From Marinomonas spartinae (GTDB taxonomy: Bacteria; Pseudomonadota; Gammaproteobacteria; Pseudomonadales; Marinomonadaceae): a stretch of 64,000 bases of DNA. Shown in pieces: positions 9,313 to 18,976 of this stretch (positions are counted from its first letter, which is position 1; every line of letters begins with the position of its first letter). The DNA lies in the NCBI RefSeq assembly GCF_900089775.1, contig NZ_FLOB01000010.1, positions 56,936 to 120,935 of the forward strand, in the 5' to 3' direction. A program made the translations under genes and the position numbers. Below the pieces are notes generated by a model. It did not search any database. It was not told the DNA's origin and saw only the letters and a program-made list of their open reading frames with translations.

Positions 9313-9371
9313 ACCATACAGATCATCGAGAAAACCGCCTGTATGGCGAAGAAAGCACCAATCTGTATGGT
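9313..9371. promoter_or_regulatory. Operator-like repeats between DUF1127/lysE and the MocR gene
   Basis: ACCATACAGAT (9313-9323) and ATCTGTATGGT (9361-9371) are a perfect 11-bp inverted repeat, with a third CTGTATGG copy at 9339-9346 in direct orientation to the second. MocR regulators usually bind spaced direct or inverted repeats in the divergent promoter, so this is the likely site of the neighbouring regulator. The repeats are seen directly; the protein that binds them is inferred. Confidence 0.7.
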
Positions 9372-9433
9372 TACAGTGGGAATATATTCATTTCTAATAA
9401 AATGAAGCACTTTAAAGTAAAGGAAAATCGATC

Positions 9434-10873
9434 ATGACACTGTATCAAGATTTAGCGCTAAGACTAGGGGAGCATATTAAACATGGCTTTTACCAAATAG
9501 GCGACAGACTGCCTTCGGTTCGTCAATTAGCACAAGAATACAGTGTCAGCATCTCAACCGTACAAGAAGCCTATCGCCAGCTAGAACAAGAGAGATTGGT
9601 AGAAGCTCGTCCTAAATCAGGCTACTTTGTTAGTCAGCCTTATCAACACGATAATTTGCCCACTATTTCGCGACCACCTCAACGCCCATTAGAAGTCTCA
9701 CAATGGGAAGAAGTGCTCAATATGCTGATGATTCGTAGTGAGAAGCTTGGTATACAACTGCAACATGCCATGCCTAATATGCAAGCCCCTACCCTTAAAC
9801 CCTTGCTTAAAACATTAGCGGATTTATCAAAACAGCACCCACAGTTAGGACTAGGTTATGGCGATGTGCGGGGGACGATCGAGTTACGCGAACAAATTTG
9901 TCGTCTCACCGTTGCCTCTGGATGCCAACTTCATCCTGATGACTTGGTTATTACCTCAGGCTGCCAAGAAGCACTCTCAGTCTGCCTAAGAGCCGTTGCC
10001 GAGCCTGGCGATATCATTGCTATTGAATCACCAGGCTTTTATGGTGCCATGCAGGCCATTAAGGCCGCTGGACTAAAAGTCATGGAAATCCCCACTCACC
10101 CAGAAACAGGTATTAGCCTAGAAGCATTGGAACTGGCCTTAGACCAATGGCCAATTAAAGCAATTTTAGCCACGCCTACCTGCAACAATCCTATGGGCTA
10201 TACCATGCCTGAGGAGCAAAAAAAACGCCTATTTAAACTGGCTCAAAGTTATGATATCACCATTATTGAGGATGACATCTATGGGGATATTTCTTATCAA
10301 TTCCCTCGTCCGAAGACAATAAAATCGTTTGATAGCGATGGGCGCGTATTAATGTGCTCCTCTTTCTCTAAAACCATTGCACCAGGCATGCGCGTTGGCT
10401 GGATGGCCCCGGGCCGCTATCGGGACAAAGTAACCCATATCAAATACGTCAGCAGCTCTATGTGCCCGACTTTGCCACAATTAGCCATCGCCAAATTTAT
10501 TCGTCTGGGAGGCTATGACAAACACATTAGACAAATGCGGCAACACTATGAACAACAACGAGATCATATGCTCACCGCCATTAACACCTACCTGCCAAAA
10601 GGCACCAGAGTGAGTTTTCCTAGCGGAAGCTTTGTTCTTTGGGTAGAACTCAATCTACCGATAGATTGCTTAGAGTTGGTCAAAACCTGTCGCGAGCATG
10701 GTATTAGCTTGGCACCCGGCCCTATTTTTTCATCTACAGGTAAATACCGTAATTGCTTACGAATCAACTATAGTCAATTAAAACCACACGAACGAGAAAA
10801 CGGAATAAGGAGCCTAGCGCGTTTAATCGATGAATTCACCTCAACTAAAAAAACAAAAAGCCAGTTAACATAG
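9434..10873 (+). CDS. MocR-type regulator (GntR HTH fused to aminotransferase-like domain)
   Basis: 479 residues. The N-terminal 70 residues are a GntR winged helix (GDRLPSVRQLAQEYSVSISTVQEAYRQLE). The rest is a fold-type I PLP domain with Y/GDVRG, a CNNPMGYTMP strand, IEDDIYGD and the PLP lysine in SSFSKTIAPGMRVGW. MocR proteins sense an amino acid or PLP adduct and control a divergent gene; here that is the DUF1127/LysE operon, so it likely tunes amino-acid export. AAAGGAAAA precedes the ATG. Confidence 0.92.
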   Translation: MTLYQDLALRLGEHIKHGFYQIGDRLPSVRQLAQEYSVSISTVQEAYRQLEQERLVEARPKSGYFVSQPYQHDNLPTISRPPQRPLEVSQWEEVLNMLMIRSEKLGIQLQHAMPNMQAPTLKPLLKTLADLSKQHPQLGLGYGDVRGTIELREQICRLTVASGCQLHPDDLVITSGCQEALSVCLRAVAEPGDIIAIESPGFYGAMQAIKAAGLKVMEIPTHPETGISLEALELALDQWPIKAILATPTCNNPMGYTMPEEQKKRLFKLAQSYDITIIEDDIYGDISYQFPRPKTIKSFDSDGRVLMCSSFSKTIAPGMRVGWMAPGRYRDKVTHIKYVSSSMCPTLPQLAIAKFIRLGGYDKHIRQMRQHYEQQRDHMLTAINTYLPKGTRVSFPSGSFVLWVELNLPIDCLELVKTCREHGISLAPGPIFSSTGKYRNCLRINYSQLKPHERENGIRSLARLIDEFTSTKKTKSQLT

Positions 10874-11118
10874 AGTGAACATTATGCCGGAGATAGCTTT
10901 CTGTTACAGTAGCCTTCACATTGATAAAGATAAGTAGTGTAGACTGTGTGCCGTTCCGCTTAGGATATTTTAAAACGTTGCTTAATGGTTGTGCTATCAA
11001 AGACAGTTTCCTATCTTTATATTTGTCTATATCAACAATCAAAATAAGATGGACTTATTAGTCATTAATCTTTTACTAGACACCCTCAGTTCAACAGCGT
11101 CTGCTAAGGAATCGCCAG

Positions 11119-13017
11119 ATGATGAATTTTTTAGAAAACCGATTAATTGGAACCAAACTAGCATTAGGTTTTGGCTCCGTACTGATACTGACTCTTATTG
11201 TGGGTATAACAAGTATGTATGGTGTGAGTTCATTACTCAGCCGAGCAGACAAAGTTCGGTTATCCAATGAGTTGGATCATAATATTGTTGATATGCAGGT
11301 CGCTCGCGAGCACTTTGTTACTTCCGGCTCTGAGACTGACAAAGCCAAGCTGATGGATCTCACTCGACAACTTAGTGACAAATTAGCCAAATCAAAACAG
11401 CTCTATAATGGCCCAGATGTATTAGAACTGATCCAGAAAACCAGCCAGAGCATAGCGGATTACGAAAAGACACTAACGCCACTTGCTGAGGCCCGTAAAA
11501 AATGGGATGACGTTGATAAGCAAGCGAAAAATATTCTTACTAATGTTTATAGCCAATATAACCTTATTGCACAGGCGCTTAAAAACAGCAATGATCAGAA
11601 CAATGCGTTAGAAGTACTAACCATTGAAAACAACCTCTATTCCTTAACGTCTATGATCAATAACCTTATCGCGAAAGGACAACCTATTCCTGTAGATGAA
11701 GTGACATCAAGGCTAAACGCCGTTATCAACAAAACAAAAGCATTATCGCTACCTGACAACCTGCAAAGCCATCAGCAACAAATATTAACACTACTTAATC
11801 AATACGATGAAATGGGCAAAAGTAATCCGGAGATTGCGTCCTCACTTTACTCCGTCAAAGACAAATTATTGACCCTATCCAAAAGCATGAATAACAATAT
11901 TGATGCAATCACTCATCTACAAGAGGAAAAGAGCAAAGCAGATGGTTCTGAAATCAACGGCTTAGTGATTGCCGTCACCGTCATTGCCATTCTCATTGGT
12001 ATCTTTTTTGCGCTATTAATCCGCCACATGATCACCAAACCTATGAATACGGTGATTCAAGCAGTCGAAAAAATCTCCAGCGGGGATTTCACTCAGCAGC
12101 TTCACACTGAACGACGGGACGAGCTTGGCAAACTGTTAAATCATATTGGCGATATGAGTAAAACCCTAAACAGCTTAATCTCCGAGATCGTCTCAGGTGT
12201 GATGAACTTAAGCTCAACCAGTGAACAATTGGAAGGCATTTCGAAGCAAGGGCAATCCATGATGCAATCACAACGGGATGAAACAGATCAGGTGGCCACA
12301 GCCATCAATGAAATGTCCTCTACTGTCGCCGAGGTTGCACGTAATACTGAAACTGCTGCAGGAGCTACCACAAAAGCCAATGATATCGTCGGGCAAGGTA
12401 ATACCATGATCAATGGCGCGGTAACACTCATTGAGTCTTTAGCGGAAGATTTAAATGTGACCAGTCAAGCGATGGAACAATTAAAATCCCGTACCGATAA
12501 CGTTGGCAATGTACTTGAAGTCATCAAAACAGTAGCCGAACAAACCAACCTACTCGCCCTAAACGCTGCGATTGAAGCGGCTCGAGCAGGGGAAGCTGGC
12601 CGTGGTTTTGCGGTGGTTGCAGATGAGGTACGCGGGCTAGCAAGCCGAACACAAGACTCCGCAAAAGAGATCGAAGATTTGATCATTGAACTACAAAATG
12701 GCGCACAAGACTCCCTAACCAGAATGATGAGTAGTCGCGACATGTCGATGGAAAATGCGGAAAAAGCCAAAGGTGTTCTAACCCTATTCAAAAACATTAA
12801 TGAACAAGTAGGACACGTTCAAGATATGAACCAACAAATAGCAACGGCCGCTGAAGAGCAATCTCATGTTTCTGAAGAAATCAGCCGAAGCATTGAAAAT
12901 GTTCGAGAACTGGCGGATAAAACCAACGAAGGAGCACTTGAGTCTGTTCAAGCAGTTACCAACCTAAGAACCCTAAGCCATCAATTAAAAGCCCTAACAG
13001 ACCGCTTTAAGATTTGA
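11119..13017 (+). CDS. Methyl-accepting chemotaxis protein
   Basis: 632 residues. TM1 at about 14-36, a helical periplasmic sensor to about 280, TM2 at 281-301, a HAMP domain to about 355, and a long cytoplasmic coiled coil with the conserved hairpin tip ([33 protein letters not shown] near 474-508). The sensor has no PAS/Cache signature that I can name and looks like a four-helix bundle. No C-terminal CheR-binding pentapeptide is visible (it ends TDRFKI). AAGGA precedes the ATG pair. Monocistronic, followed by a terminator. The ligand is unknown. Confidence 0.93.
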   Translation: MMNFLENRLIGTKLALGFGSVLILTLIVGITSMYGVSSLLSRADKVRLSNELDHNIVDMQVAREHFVTSGSETDKAKLMDLTRQLSDKLAKSKQLYNGPDVLELIQKTSQSIADYEKTLTPLAEARKKWDDVDKQAKNILTNVYSQYNLIAQALKNSNDQNNALEVLTIENNLYSLTSMINNLIAKGQPIPVDEVTSRLNAVINKTKALSLPDNLQSHQQQILTLLNQYDEMGKSNPEIASSLYSVKDKLLTLSKSMNNNIDAITHLQEEKSKADGSEINGLVIAVTVIAILIGIFFALLIRHMITKPMNTVIQAVEKISSGDFTQQLHTERRDELGKLLNHIGDMSKTLNSLISEIVSGVMNLSSTSEQLEGISKQGQSMMQSQRDETDQVATAINEMSSTVAEVARNTETAAGATTKANDIVGQGNTMINGAVTLIESLAEDLNVTSQAMEQLKSRTDNVGNVLEVIKTVAEQTNLLALNAAIEAARAGEAGRGFAVVADEVRGLASRTQDSAKEIEDLIIELQNGAQDSLTRMMSSRDMSMENAEKAKGVLTLFKNINEQVGHVQDMNQQIATAAEEQSHVSEEISRSIENVRELADKTNEGALESVQAVTNLRTLSHQLKALTDRFKI

Positions 13018-13061
13018 GCCAACACTGTTCTTATCGATAATCCCATCGCGATTAAACAAAA

Positions 13062-13095
13062 AGCCGCTGCCAGTGAAACTGGACAGCGGCTTTTT
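13062..13095. terminator. Bidirectional intrinsic terminator between the MCP gene and cpxP
   Basis: AGCCGCTG-CCAG, loop TGAAA, CTGG-A-CAGCGGCT, then TTTTT; on the other strand the arm is preceded by A-runs, so it can serve both convergent genes. Confidence 0.85.
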
Positions 13096-13134
13096 ACCAT
13101 CAAATAAGTCATATTGATTGTGAACAAGTATCAA

Positions 13135-13788
13135 CTAATAGACAGGCTTCCTATGTTCTTTTACCAAACGATGATGCATTTTTTCCTCACATTGATGTCT
13201 TTGCTCTCTTTTAAGCTTCATATATTCCGCCTTTTGTTGCGGCGTCAATATATGAAGTATTTTGTATTGTCTTTCTAATGTAGCAACTTGATGACTAATA
13301 CGTGCGTTATCCATTTCAGTCACAACTTTCCTTGCTGCCACTTTATTAAACTTATCTGCATTCAATAGGCGGTTGAGACGCTTTTCATGCGCAATTTCGG
13401 CGGCTCTCATTTCTTTCATATCAGCCCGTCGAAGTGCTTTCAGTTTCTCTCTTTGAGCCTCACTGAGGTGGAGCTCTCTCATCATGTGAGGAGCAAACGC
13501 TATCAGCCTGTCAGGCCCCATACCTGGCCGACACACTCCCATTGAAGGTGGTTTAGGACCATGCTTACTTGGTTCAAGTCTAGGAGAAACAACCCCAGGG
13601 GAAACAGGACTTGGAGAAGCTGCATTGGGGGCAGGAGGGGCGGCATCAGGAGGAACAGGACTAGGAGATTGAGCAGTATCAGGGCTAGGAGCAACAGGGC
13701 CCTCACCCTCAGCCAATACACTCACAGAAGTTAAAATGAAAGGTAATGCTACCGTCGTCAGTATCAGCTTTTTCGTTAGCTTTATCAT
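13135..13788 (-). CDS. cpxP: CpxP/Spy-family periplasmic stress protein with proline-rich N-terminal linker
   Basis: 217 residues with a signal peptide (cleavage probably after SVSVLA, residue 26). Residues about 30-82 are a Pro/Ser/Ala-rich linker not found in E. coli CpxP. A helical Spy/CpxP domain follows, with both LTxxQ-type motifs: LSEAQ (108-112) and LTPQQ (181-185). C86 and C200 could form a disulfide. CpxP binds misfolded periplasmic protein and restrains CpxA. The assignment as cpxP rather than a generic Spy protein rests on its position, divergent from cpxRA with CpxR boxes between. TGAGGATTAGGAT provides the ribosome site. Confidence 0.85.
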   Translation of the reverse strand: MIKLTKKLILTTVALPFILTSVSVLAEGEGPVAPSPDTAQSPSPVPPDAAPPAPNAASPSPVSPGVVSPRLEPSKHGPKPPSMGVCRPGMGPDRLIAFAPHMMRELHLSEAQREKLKALRRADMKEMRAAEIAHEKRLNRLLNADKFNKVAARKVVTEMDNARISHQVATLERQYKILHILTPQQKAEYMKLKREQRHQCEEKMHHRLVKEHRKPVY

Positions 13789-13864
13789 ATCCTAATCCTC
13801 ACTATAAATGATTCAGTTGATCACGCTGCAAGTCAGCGCATGGGAATAGCATAGAATTTGATAA

Positions 13865-13900
13865 GTAAAGTGACGTATAACGAAGGTAAAGCTACGTAAA
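13865..13900. promoter_or_regulatory. Two tandem CpxR boxes in the cpxP-cpxR intergenic region
   Basis: GTAAA-GCTAC-GTAAA (13886-13900) is an exact match to the known CpxR-P consensus GTAAA-N5-GTAAA. GTAAA-GTGAC-GTATA (13865-13879) is a second, imperfect box whose start is 21 bp away, two helical turns. They lie 77 and 81 bp from the two start codons, suited to activating cpxP and autoregulating cpxRA. Confidence 0.85.
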
Positions 13901-13980
13901 ACCATCACCTATTGGTACATTTAACAGTAAAATACGAGTCATCCTATTGTTCTTGGCTCATTATTTTTCAAGGAATAACA

Positions 13981-14679
13981 ATGCCGCACATTTTAATCAT
14001 TGATGACGATACAGAGTTAAGCGATCTGCTTAAAGAGTTATTAGCTTTTGAACATTTTACCGTCACCAGCGCTTATGATGGAGAGGAAGGGATAGCACTC
14101 ATAAATGAGTCGATCGATATGATTCTGCTGGATGTTATGATGCCCAAACTTAATGGCTTTGATACGCTCAAAAAAATACGAGAGCAATGGGAAATCCCCG
14201 TTCTTATGTTAACCGCCAAGGGCGATGAAATAGACCGGGTGATAGGGTTGGAATTAGGAGCAGACGATTATTTGCCCAAGCCCTTCAGTGAGCGAGAATT
14301 ACTTGCTCGTATCCGAGCCATTTTACGTCGTGCCAATGGCAAAAGTGACAAAGAAAAAACCAGCAAAGTCCACCAAGATAGAATCGAATACGACGACCTT
14401 GTCATTTATCCTGGAAAACTAGAAGCGTACCACAAACAAGAGCTGATCGACCTCACTGGCACAGAGTTCGCTTTATTGCATTATTTCCTATTACACCCAG
14501 GGCAAGTCGTCACCAAAGAATCCCTTAGCTTTGAAGTATTAGGGAAACGGCTTGCCGTATTCGATCGTGCCATCGATATGCACGTTTCTAACTTGCGCAA
14601 AAAATTGCCTGACTCTGTCGACAACAAACCTCGCATTAAAACATTACGCGGGCGTGGTTACCTGCTGGTGGCAGAATGA
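13981..14679 (+). CDS. cpxR: Envelope-stress response regulator CpxR
   Basis: An OmpR-family regulator of 232 residues, closely following E. coli CpxR: acidic residues D8-D10, phospho-acceptor D51 in LLLDVMMPK-like context, K100 in ADDYLPKPF, the RAILRR linker, then a winged helix with LTGTEFALL, EVLGKR and FDRAIDMHVSNLRKKLPD and the terminal KTLRGRGYL. Phosphorylated by CpxA, it binds GTAAA-N5-GTAAA sites, present just upstream. AAGGA precedes the ATG at 13981; the longer in-frame start at 13912 would add unrelated residues. Its stop overlaps cpxA by ATGA. Confidence 0.95.
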   Translation: MPHILIIDDDTELSDLLKELLAFEHFTVTSAYDGEEGIALINESIDMILLDVMMPKLNGFDTLKKIREQWEIPVLMLTAKGDEIDRVIGLELGADDYLPKPFSERELLARIRAILRRANGKSDKEKTSKVHQDRIEYDDLVIYPGKLEAYHKQELIDLTGTEFALLHYFLLHPGQVVTKESLSFEVLGKRLAVFDRAIDMHVSNLRKKLPDSVDNKPRIKTLRGRGYLLVAE

Positions 14680-16127
14680 TTCGTTTACCGAAAATCACCA
14701 ACCTTTATGGTCGAATTTTTGCCATTTTTTGGTTTACCATGCTATTGGTATTGCTTGCGGTATTATCTTTACCTCATTTCGACCCTCGAAAAAGTCATCA
14801 TATCGACAAAGAACGACTAAAACATCTTCAAGCTATCAAACAACGCTTAGAGAAACGCTTTGCCGCACAAACGGATATCAGTAAAATTCTCCTTAAAATC
14901 CAGCCAAAGCCCCCTCGACATCCACCGCCGCCCCCAATGCGTGACGGCCTACAAGACGCAGGACCTGATCCCAAGCTTGTCAAAAAGCCAGAACCGCTTA
15001 AAGAAAAGTCTATTGTATTTATAACGAATATGAACGGTTTAGTTTTGTCTCCCATTAAAGGGCCAGATTTTATTTTTCGTGCTCTACGCAATTTTATTAC
15101 CTCGATGGATAGCCCAAGTAACCCGCAACAAAAGCTCTATGGTCGATTGATGTTATCTGGTCCGCTGTCCATCCATCTGGCAGGCAATGACTACCTGCTG
15201 TATGTTGGCCAAGAGTGGCACCGTCCACCTCCCTTATTACTACGTTTGTTTGATCATCCATTACAACTCCTGCTTGCGGTCATGGTCGTTAGTACCCCTT
15301 TATTATTATGGTTCGCTTGGGCTCTTAGCCAACCAGCTCGTCGCCTAGAAAAAGCGGCACAACGAGTTGCTAGAGGGGAATTTGAAGTGGATCCAACTTT
15401 AGAAAGAGGCAGTTCGGAATTTCGTCAAGCTGGGGCCAGTTTTAACAAAATGGTTGAGGCGGTAAATGACATGATCAGCCGACAGCAGCGCCTGCTTTCT
15501 GATATTTCTCATGAACTACGCTCCCCGCTGACTCGACTGCGCATGGCACAAGCCATTGCTATTCGAAAACAAGGAAAGAGTCATGAGCTAGCTCGTATCG
15601 ATACTGAGGCTCAGCGCCTCGAAATCATGATTGCAAGACTATTAGAACTCTCTCAACAACAAGTAAATAGTCATAATCATTGGGAGGAACACTCTCTAGA
15701 CAGCTTGTGGGAAGCGATGCTGGACGATGCGCAATTCGAAGCTGAACAATTGGGAAAACAGCTGACCTTTACACCTATTCCAAGCTACCGTATCCGTTGT
15801 TATCCAGCATTACTCATCAGTGCATTAGAAAACCTTGTACGCAACGCTATTTACTATAGCCATCACGCTATCCATATTTCCATTCACGAACAAGGAAGCT
15901 CGTTACAGGTCTTGGTAGAAGACGATGGTGAAGGCGTACCTGAAGAGGAGTTAAGCGCAATATTTCGCCCGTTTTATCGTGTATCCACTGCCAGAGACAG
16001 ACATAGTGGCGGCACGGGCTTAGGACTAGCAATATGCAAAAACGCTATCACCCAACACAATGGCACGATTAGCGCATCAAAAAGCTCTCTGGGAGGCTTG
16101 CAGGTCAAGATAAGCTTGCCAATATAA
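14676..16127 (+). CDS. cpxA: Envelope-stress sensor histidine kinase CpxA
   Basis: 483 residues. TM1 at about 13-33, a periplasmic domain to about 194, TM2 at 195-217, HAMP, then the H-box SDISHELRSPLTRLRMA with H279, an N-box near LENLVRNAIYYS, and G-boxes VEDDGEGVP and GGTGLGLAI. It phosphorylates CpxR and, in the unstimulated state, dephosphorylates it. The periplasmic part carries an unusual proline-rich stretch (KPPRHPPPPP, 78-87, and further prolines to 107), which explains the extra length over the 457-residue E. coli protein. The ATGA overlap with cpxR implies coupled translation. Confidence 0.94.
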   Translation: MIRLPKITNLYGRIFAIFWFTMLLVLLAVLSLPHFDPRKSHHIDKERLKHLQAIKQRLEKRFAAQTDISKILLKIQPKPPRHPPPPPMRDGLQDAGPDPKLVKKPEPLKEKSIVFITNMNGLVLSPIKGPDFIFRALRNFITSMDSPSNPQQKLYGRLMLSGPLSIHLAGNDYLLYVGQEWHRPPPLLLRLFDHPLQLLLAVMVVSTPLLLWFAWALSQPARRLEKAAQRVARGEFEVDPTLERGSSEFRQAGASFNKMVEAVNDMISRQQRLLSDISHELRSPLTRLRMAQAIAIRKQGKSHELARIDTEAQRLEIMIARLLELSQQQVNSHNHWEEHSLDSLWEAMLDDAQFEAEQLGKQLTFTPIPSYRIRCYPALLISALENLVRNAIYYSHHAIHISIHEQGSSLQVLVEDDGEGVPEEELSAIFRPFYRVSTARDRHSGGTGLGLAICKNAITQHNGTISASKSSLGGLQVKISLPI

Positions 16128-16182
16128 ACATCCCCCCCTAAACAGATTGCTAAGTCAGTTAAAAATCACAGCTCATTGAAAA

Positions 16183-17532
16183 CTATATAGCCTTATCCAG
16201 TGATGCTTTACCAATCAAAGCATCACTAAACACGCTACCATCGACCAGAGTAAATACTTCATTCGACTTAATATGAGTTTGAAAGTACACGTGCTCACCG
16301 TAGTATTGGTAACCATTCTTCAATACCTTTTTGTTCCACCACCTTTTCAGCATTTTTCCGACTCGGGGCTTACTTCTTAGGTCATGCATTGTATCAAAAG
16401 AGACGACTTTTTCTTTTTGCGCCGCGATATCCAACTGATGGCTATAACATGAAAACGTTCCAAAGACAGAGGTTTCGTCAAACCAAGGCGGTAAAGCAGT
16501 TTTGGCGTGTTCAGGGCCGTAAGGAAATGTCTTTATGTGACGAAGGTGATTCACATACATCAATACCCGCTCAGGTGTATGTGTGCTCTCATGAATCGCC
16601 AACGCCAAGGCATGAGCAGACATAACATGCTCTGGATGAGGGTCGATTTCCGGCTCCGTCACCAATACAGTGGTGGGTTTGATTTGCTCTAACAAGCTGG
16701 CTAAATCCATTACCAGCGCCTCCCCAGAACTCTTATTCGGCAAATCATTTGGTAAGAAGATACGATTCCACTGGCGACTCACTTGCGGTGTTAATTCCGC
16801 CAATATTGGATCCTTTTGAACCTCCTTTGTTGCATTATAAAGCGCATTTTTAGTTAGCCCAAAGTAGCCAAGAGAGGATAGCTGTTCTAACGGAACACCT
16901 GCTAGCAGTGGCGTCGTCATACTGTTCCACGCTCTAATGGCCGCTTTACGGGCAACCGCTGCACGCATATTGTCGTCCAAACTAGGAATATACTGCTTCT
17001 CCAGTTTCTGAACATTTTGCCCAGCGTTAATGGTTGTTATCCAAGTTGATTTGGCAAAATCACGATAAAAACCATAAGCGGCTAACTCAGCATCATCGGC
17101 ATGAGGCGCTAGGATTAAAATGGGTCCATCGCTAAAATCCGGTTTTTTAAATGCCAATAGTTTTCCATAATTAGGCAAACGGCAATGTTTAAATACCAAG
17201 GTGGCCACCGACTTGGCGTTATTGTTCAACATCCCACTCAAATTAAGATAACGAGTCCCCTCTTCACCCGACTCAAAATACTGAGTATTGAAAACCGACA
17301 CCACTGAATCATTCGACTCAACAATCGCAATAGAACCTTGCGTTTTCTTATGAGTAGATTGATAAGAAAACGCCAATAGCCAAGTGAAATCCTCAATATT
17401 TAACTCACTAAAGCCTGCGCCATCCGCTAAATTAATAGTGACGCAGTGTTGATGTTTCGATTGGGTGTTTTCCAGTATCACCTCACTTTGCCAATCAGGC
17501 TGTAAAGCGTATTGATAATCCGTTTTCTTCAT
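16183..17532 (-). CDS. PIG-L family deacetylase with extra N-terminal domain
   Basis: About 449 residues. The PIG-L (LmbE-like) zinc deacetylase domain begins near residue 138 with ILAPHADDAELAAYG, the (P/A)H-x-DD metal motif, and a later histidine in IDPHPEHVMSAHALA. Such enzymes remove N-acetyl groups from sugars. The first 130 residues are beta-rich and do not belong to the core fold. The gene follows a GT4 gene after 34 bp on the same strand, so the two likely act on one surface glycan. The start is uncertain: ATG at 17532 (used) or 17562, neither with a good ribosome site. Confidence 0.8.
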   Translation of the reverse strand: MKKTDYQYALQPDWQSEVILENTQSKHQHCVTINLADGAGFSELNIEDFTWLLAFSYQSTHKKTQGSIAIVESNDSVVSVFNTQYFESGEEGTRYLNLSGMLNNNAKSVATLVFKHCRLPNYGKLLAFKKPDFSDGPILILAPHADDAELAAYGFYRDFAKSTWITTINAGQNVQKLEKQYIPSLDDNMRAAVARKAAIRAWNSMTTPLLAGVPLEQLSSLGYFGLTKNALYNATKEVQKDPILAELTPQVSRQWNRIFLPNDLPNKSSGEALVMDLASLLEQIKPTTVLVTEPEIDPHPEHVMSAHALALAIHESTHTPERVLMYVNHLRHIKTFPYGPEHAKTALPPWFDETSVFGTFSCYSHQLDIAAQKEKVVSFDTMHDLRSKPRVGKMLKRWWNKKVLKNGYQYYGEHVYFQTHIKSNEVFTLVDGSVFSDALIGKASLDKAI

Positions 17533-17566
17533 AGTTAACTCGTATCGGTGTAATCCTCTCATCGCG

Positions 17567-18757
17567 TTACAGGGTATTCTCTGTCGCGAAGTAGGCTTGG
17601 ATATATTGTTCAACAATGTGTGCTTCATCAAACTGTTGTAATGCTTTGGCAATGTCTGCCGTCAGTTCAGGAGAGGTATCCTCTTGTAGCGCCAAGGCAA
17701 TCTTTTCAGCTAAGGAGTCCGGAGTTTGCTGCGCCAAAAAGTTTTTTAACTTGCCCTGCATGATATCGCCCACGCCACCAGGGCAATTTGTCGCTACTAC
17801 GGATGTGCCACAAGCCAGCGCCTCAATCAGCACCATTCCTAAACCTTCACTTGTTGAGCTTAATACAAAAAGATCCGCTTGCTGATACCAAGGGAACGGG
17901 TTGTTTTGTTGTCCTTTTAAAAAAACATAATCTTCTAAATCAAACTGCTTGATGGTCTGTTTGATTTTTTCACGCTCGCGCCCTTCCCCAACAATCACCA
18001 AATCATGCTGTATGCCATAGTGTTGACGAGCGTAATGGTACGCCTCAATCAATAACGGAAAGTTCTTGCCCGGCACCAGACGTCCTAGCCCTAAAATATA
18101 AGGTTTTTTATGATATTCCACACTATCAACTAGACACGCCGCTTCCTGACGAATTTTGTCATAATCGTTTGGATTGGTAATCGTATGAATGCTCTGACAA
18201 GGGATTTGGAAGGACTCAATCAAGTCCATAAAAGACTCACGCGCCCCATCCGATACACATACCATGCGACGATGAGAAAACAATAAGGTGAAGATGCGCT
18301 TAGAATACGCACCAAAATGTGCTTTGTTTTGTGTGCTTTCACAGACAAACACAAAGCGTTTATCTTGCAAAGGCCAAACATGACTAAAGGTTCCATGTCC
18401 TCGAAATACAATCAGATCAAAACGGCCAATGCGTTTTTCCAGTCGATTTAGCTTATAAGCAAAAGCCACCGCCTCCGCATAGGCAAAAAACATAGAAAAC
18501 GTCTTACGAAATACCACATTCAACAAGCGACAGATCACTAGCCATATGAGTCCAATACCACTCAGTAACACCCATTTTTTTAAATCAAATAAATGCATGG
18601 TCGTATTAGAATGACTGGGAGTAACCTCAATCTGACGGTTTTTTAAATAGATAAGATGGGCATCATGGCCTTGTTTTGCAAACGCATCGGTCAAACTGCA
18701 AGCCACCCGCTCCATACCGCCCAATTTTAAAGAATTAACGACTACTGCGACTCTCAT
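17567..18757 (-). CDS. Glycosyltransferase family 4
   Basis: 396 residues of GT-B fold: N-terminal MRVAVVVNSLKLGGMERVACSL, a hydrophobic stretch near 65-95 that may associate with the membrane, GLGRLVPGKNFPLLIEAY at the start of the donor domain and the E-x7-E motif SEGLGMVLIEALACGTSVVAT. The ending of the E-x7-E loop resembles WaaG-type LPS-core and capsule transferases. First gene of a two-gene unit with the PIG-L deacetylase. Sugar donor and acceptor are not evident. Confidence 0.88.
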   Translation of the reverse strand: MRVAVVVNSLKLGGMERVACSLTDAFAKQGHDAHLIYLKNRQIEVTPSHSNTTMHLFDLKKWVLLSGIGLIWLVICRLLNVVFRKTFSMFFAYAEAVAFAYKLNRLEKRIGRFDLIVFRGHGTFSHVWPLQDKRFVFVCESTQNKAHFGAYSKRIFTLLFSHRRMVCVSDGARESFMDLIESFQIPCQSIHTITNPNDYDKIRQEAACLVDSVEYHKKPYILGLGRLVPGKNFPLLIEAYHYARQHYGIQHDLVIVGEGREREKIKQTIKQFDLEDYVFLKGQQNNPFPWYQQADLFVLSSTSEGLGMVLIEALACGTSVVATNCPGGVGDIMQGKLKNFLAQQTPDSLAEKIALALQEDTSPELTADIAKALQQFDEAHIVEQYIQAYFATENTL

Positions 18758-18888
18758 CTCACATCCTAAACATCACTAGCGTATCACTATATTTGTTTGC
18801 CGATTTCAATGTCACTCTAAAAGTAACCAAATGAGGTCGTAGTTTAGCGGTTTGTCTTGTAGAGATCTAACTTAAATATAACGTACAA

Positions 18889-18919
18889 AAAAAAGCACGA
18901 TGAAGTCATCGCGCTTTTT
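18889..18919. terminator. Intrinsic terminator between permease and glycosyltransferase genes
   Basis: AAAAAGC-a-CGATGA, short AG loop, TCATCG-c-GCTTTTT with A-runs and T-runs on either side. Suited to end the minus-strand permease transcript. Confidence 0.75.
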
Positions 18920-18976
18920 CAAAACATAGTTATCACTCAGCTTATATGAGTAAAACGACAGCATTAACCATCGTGT

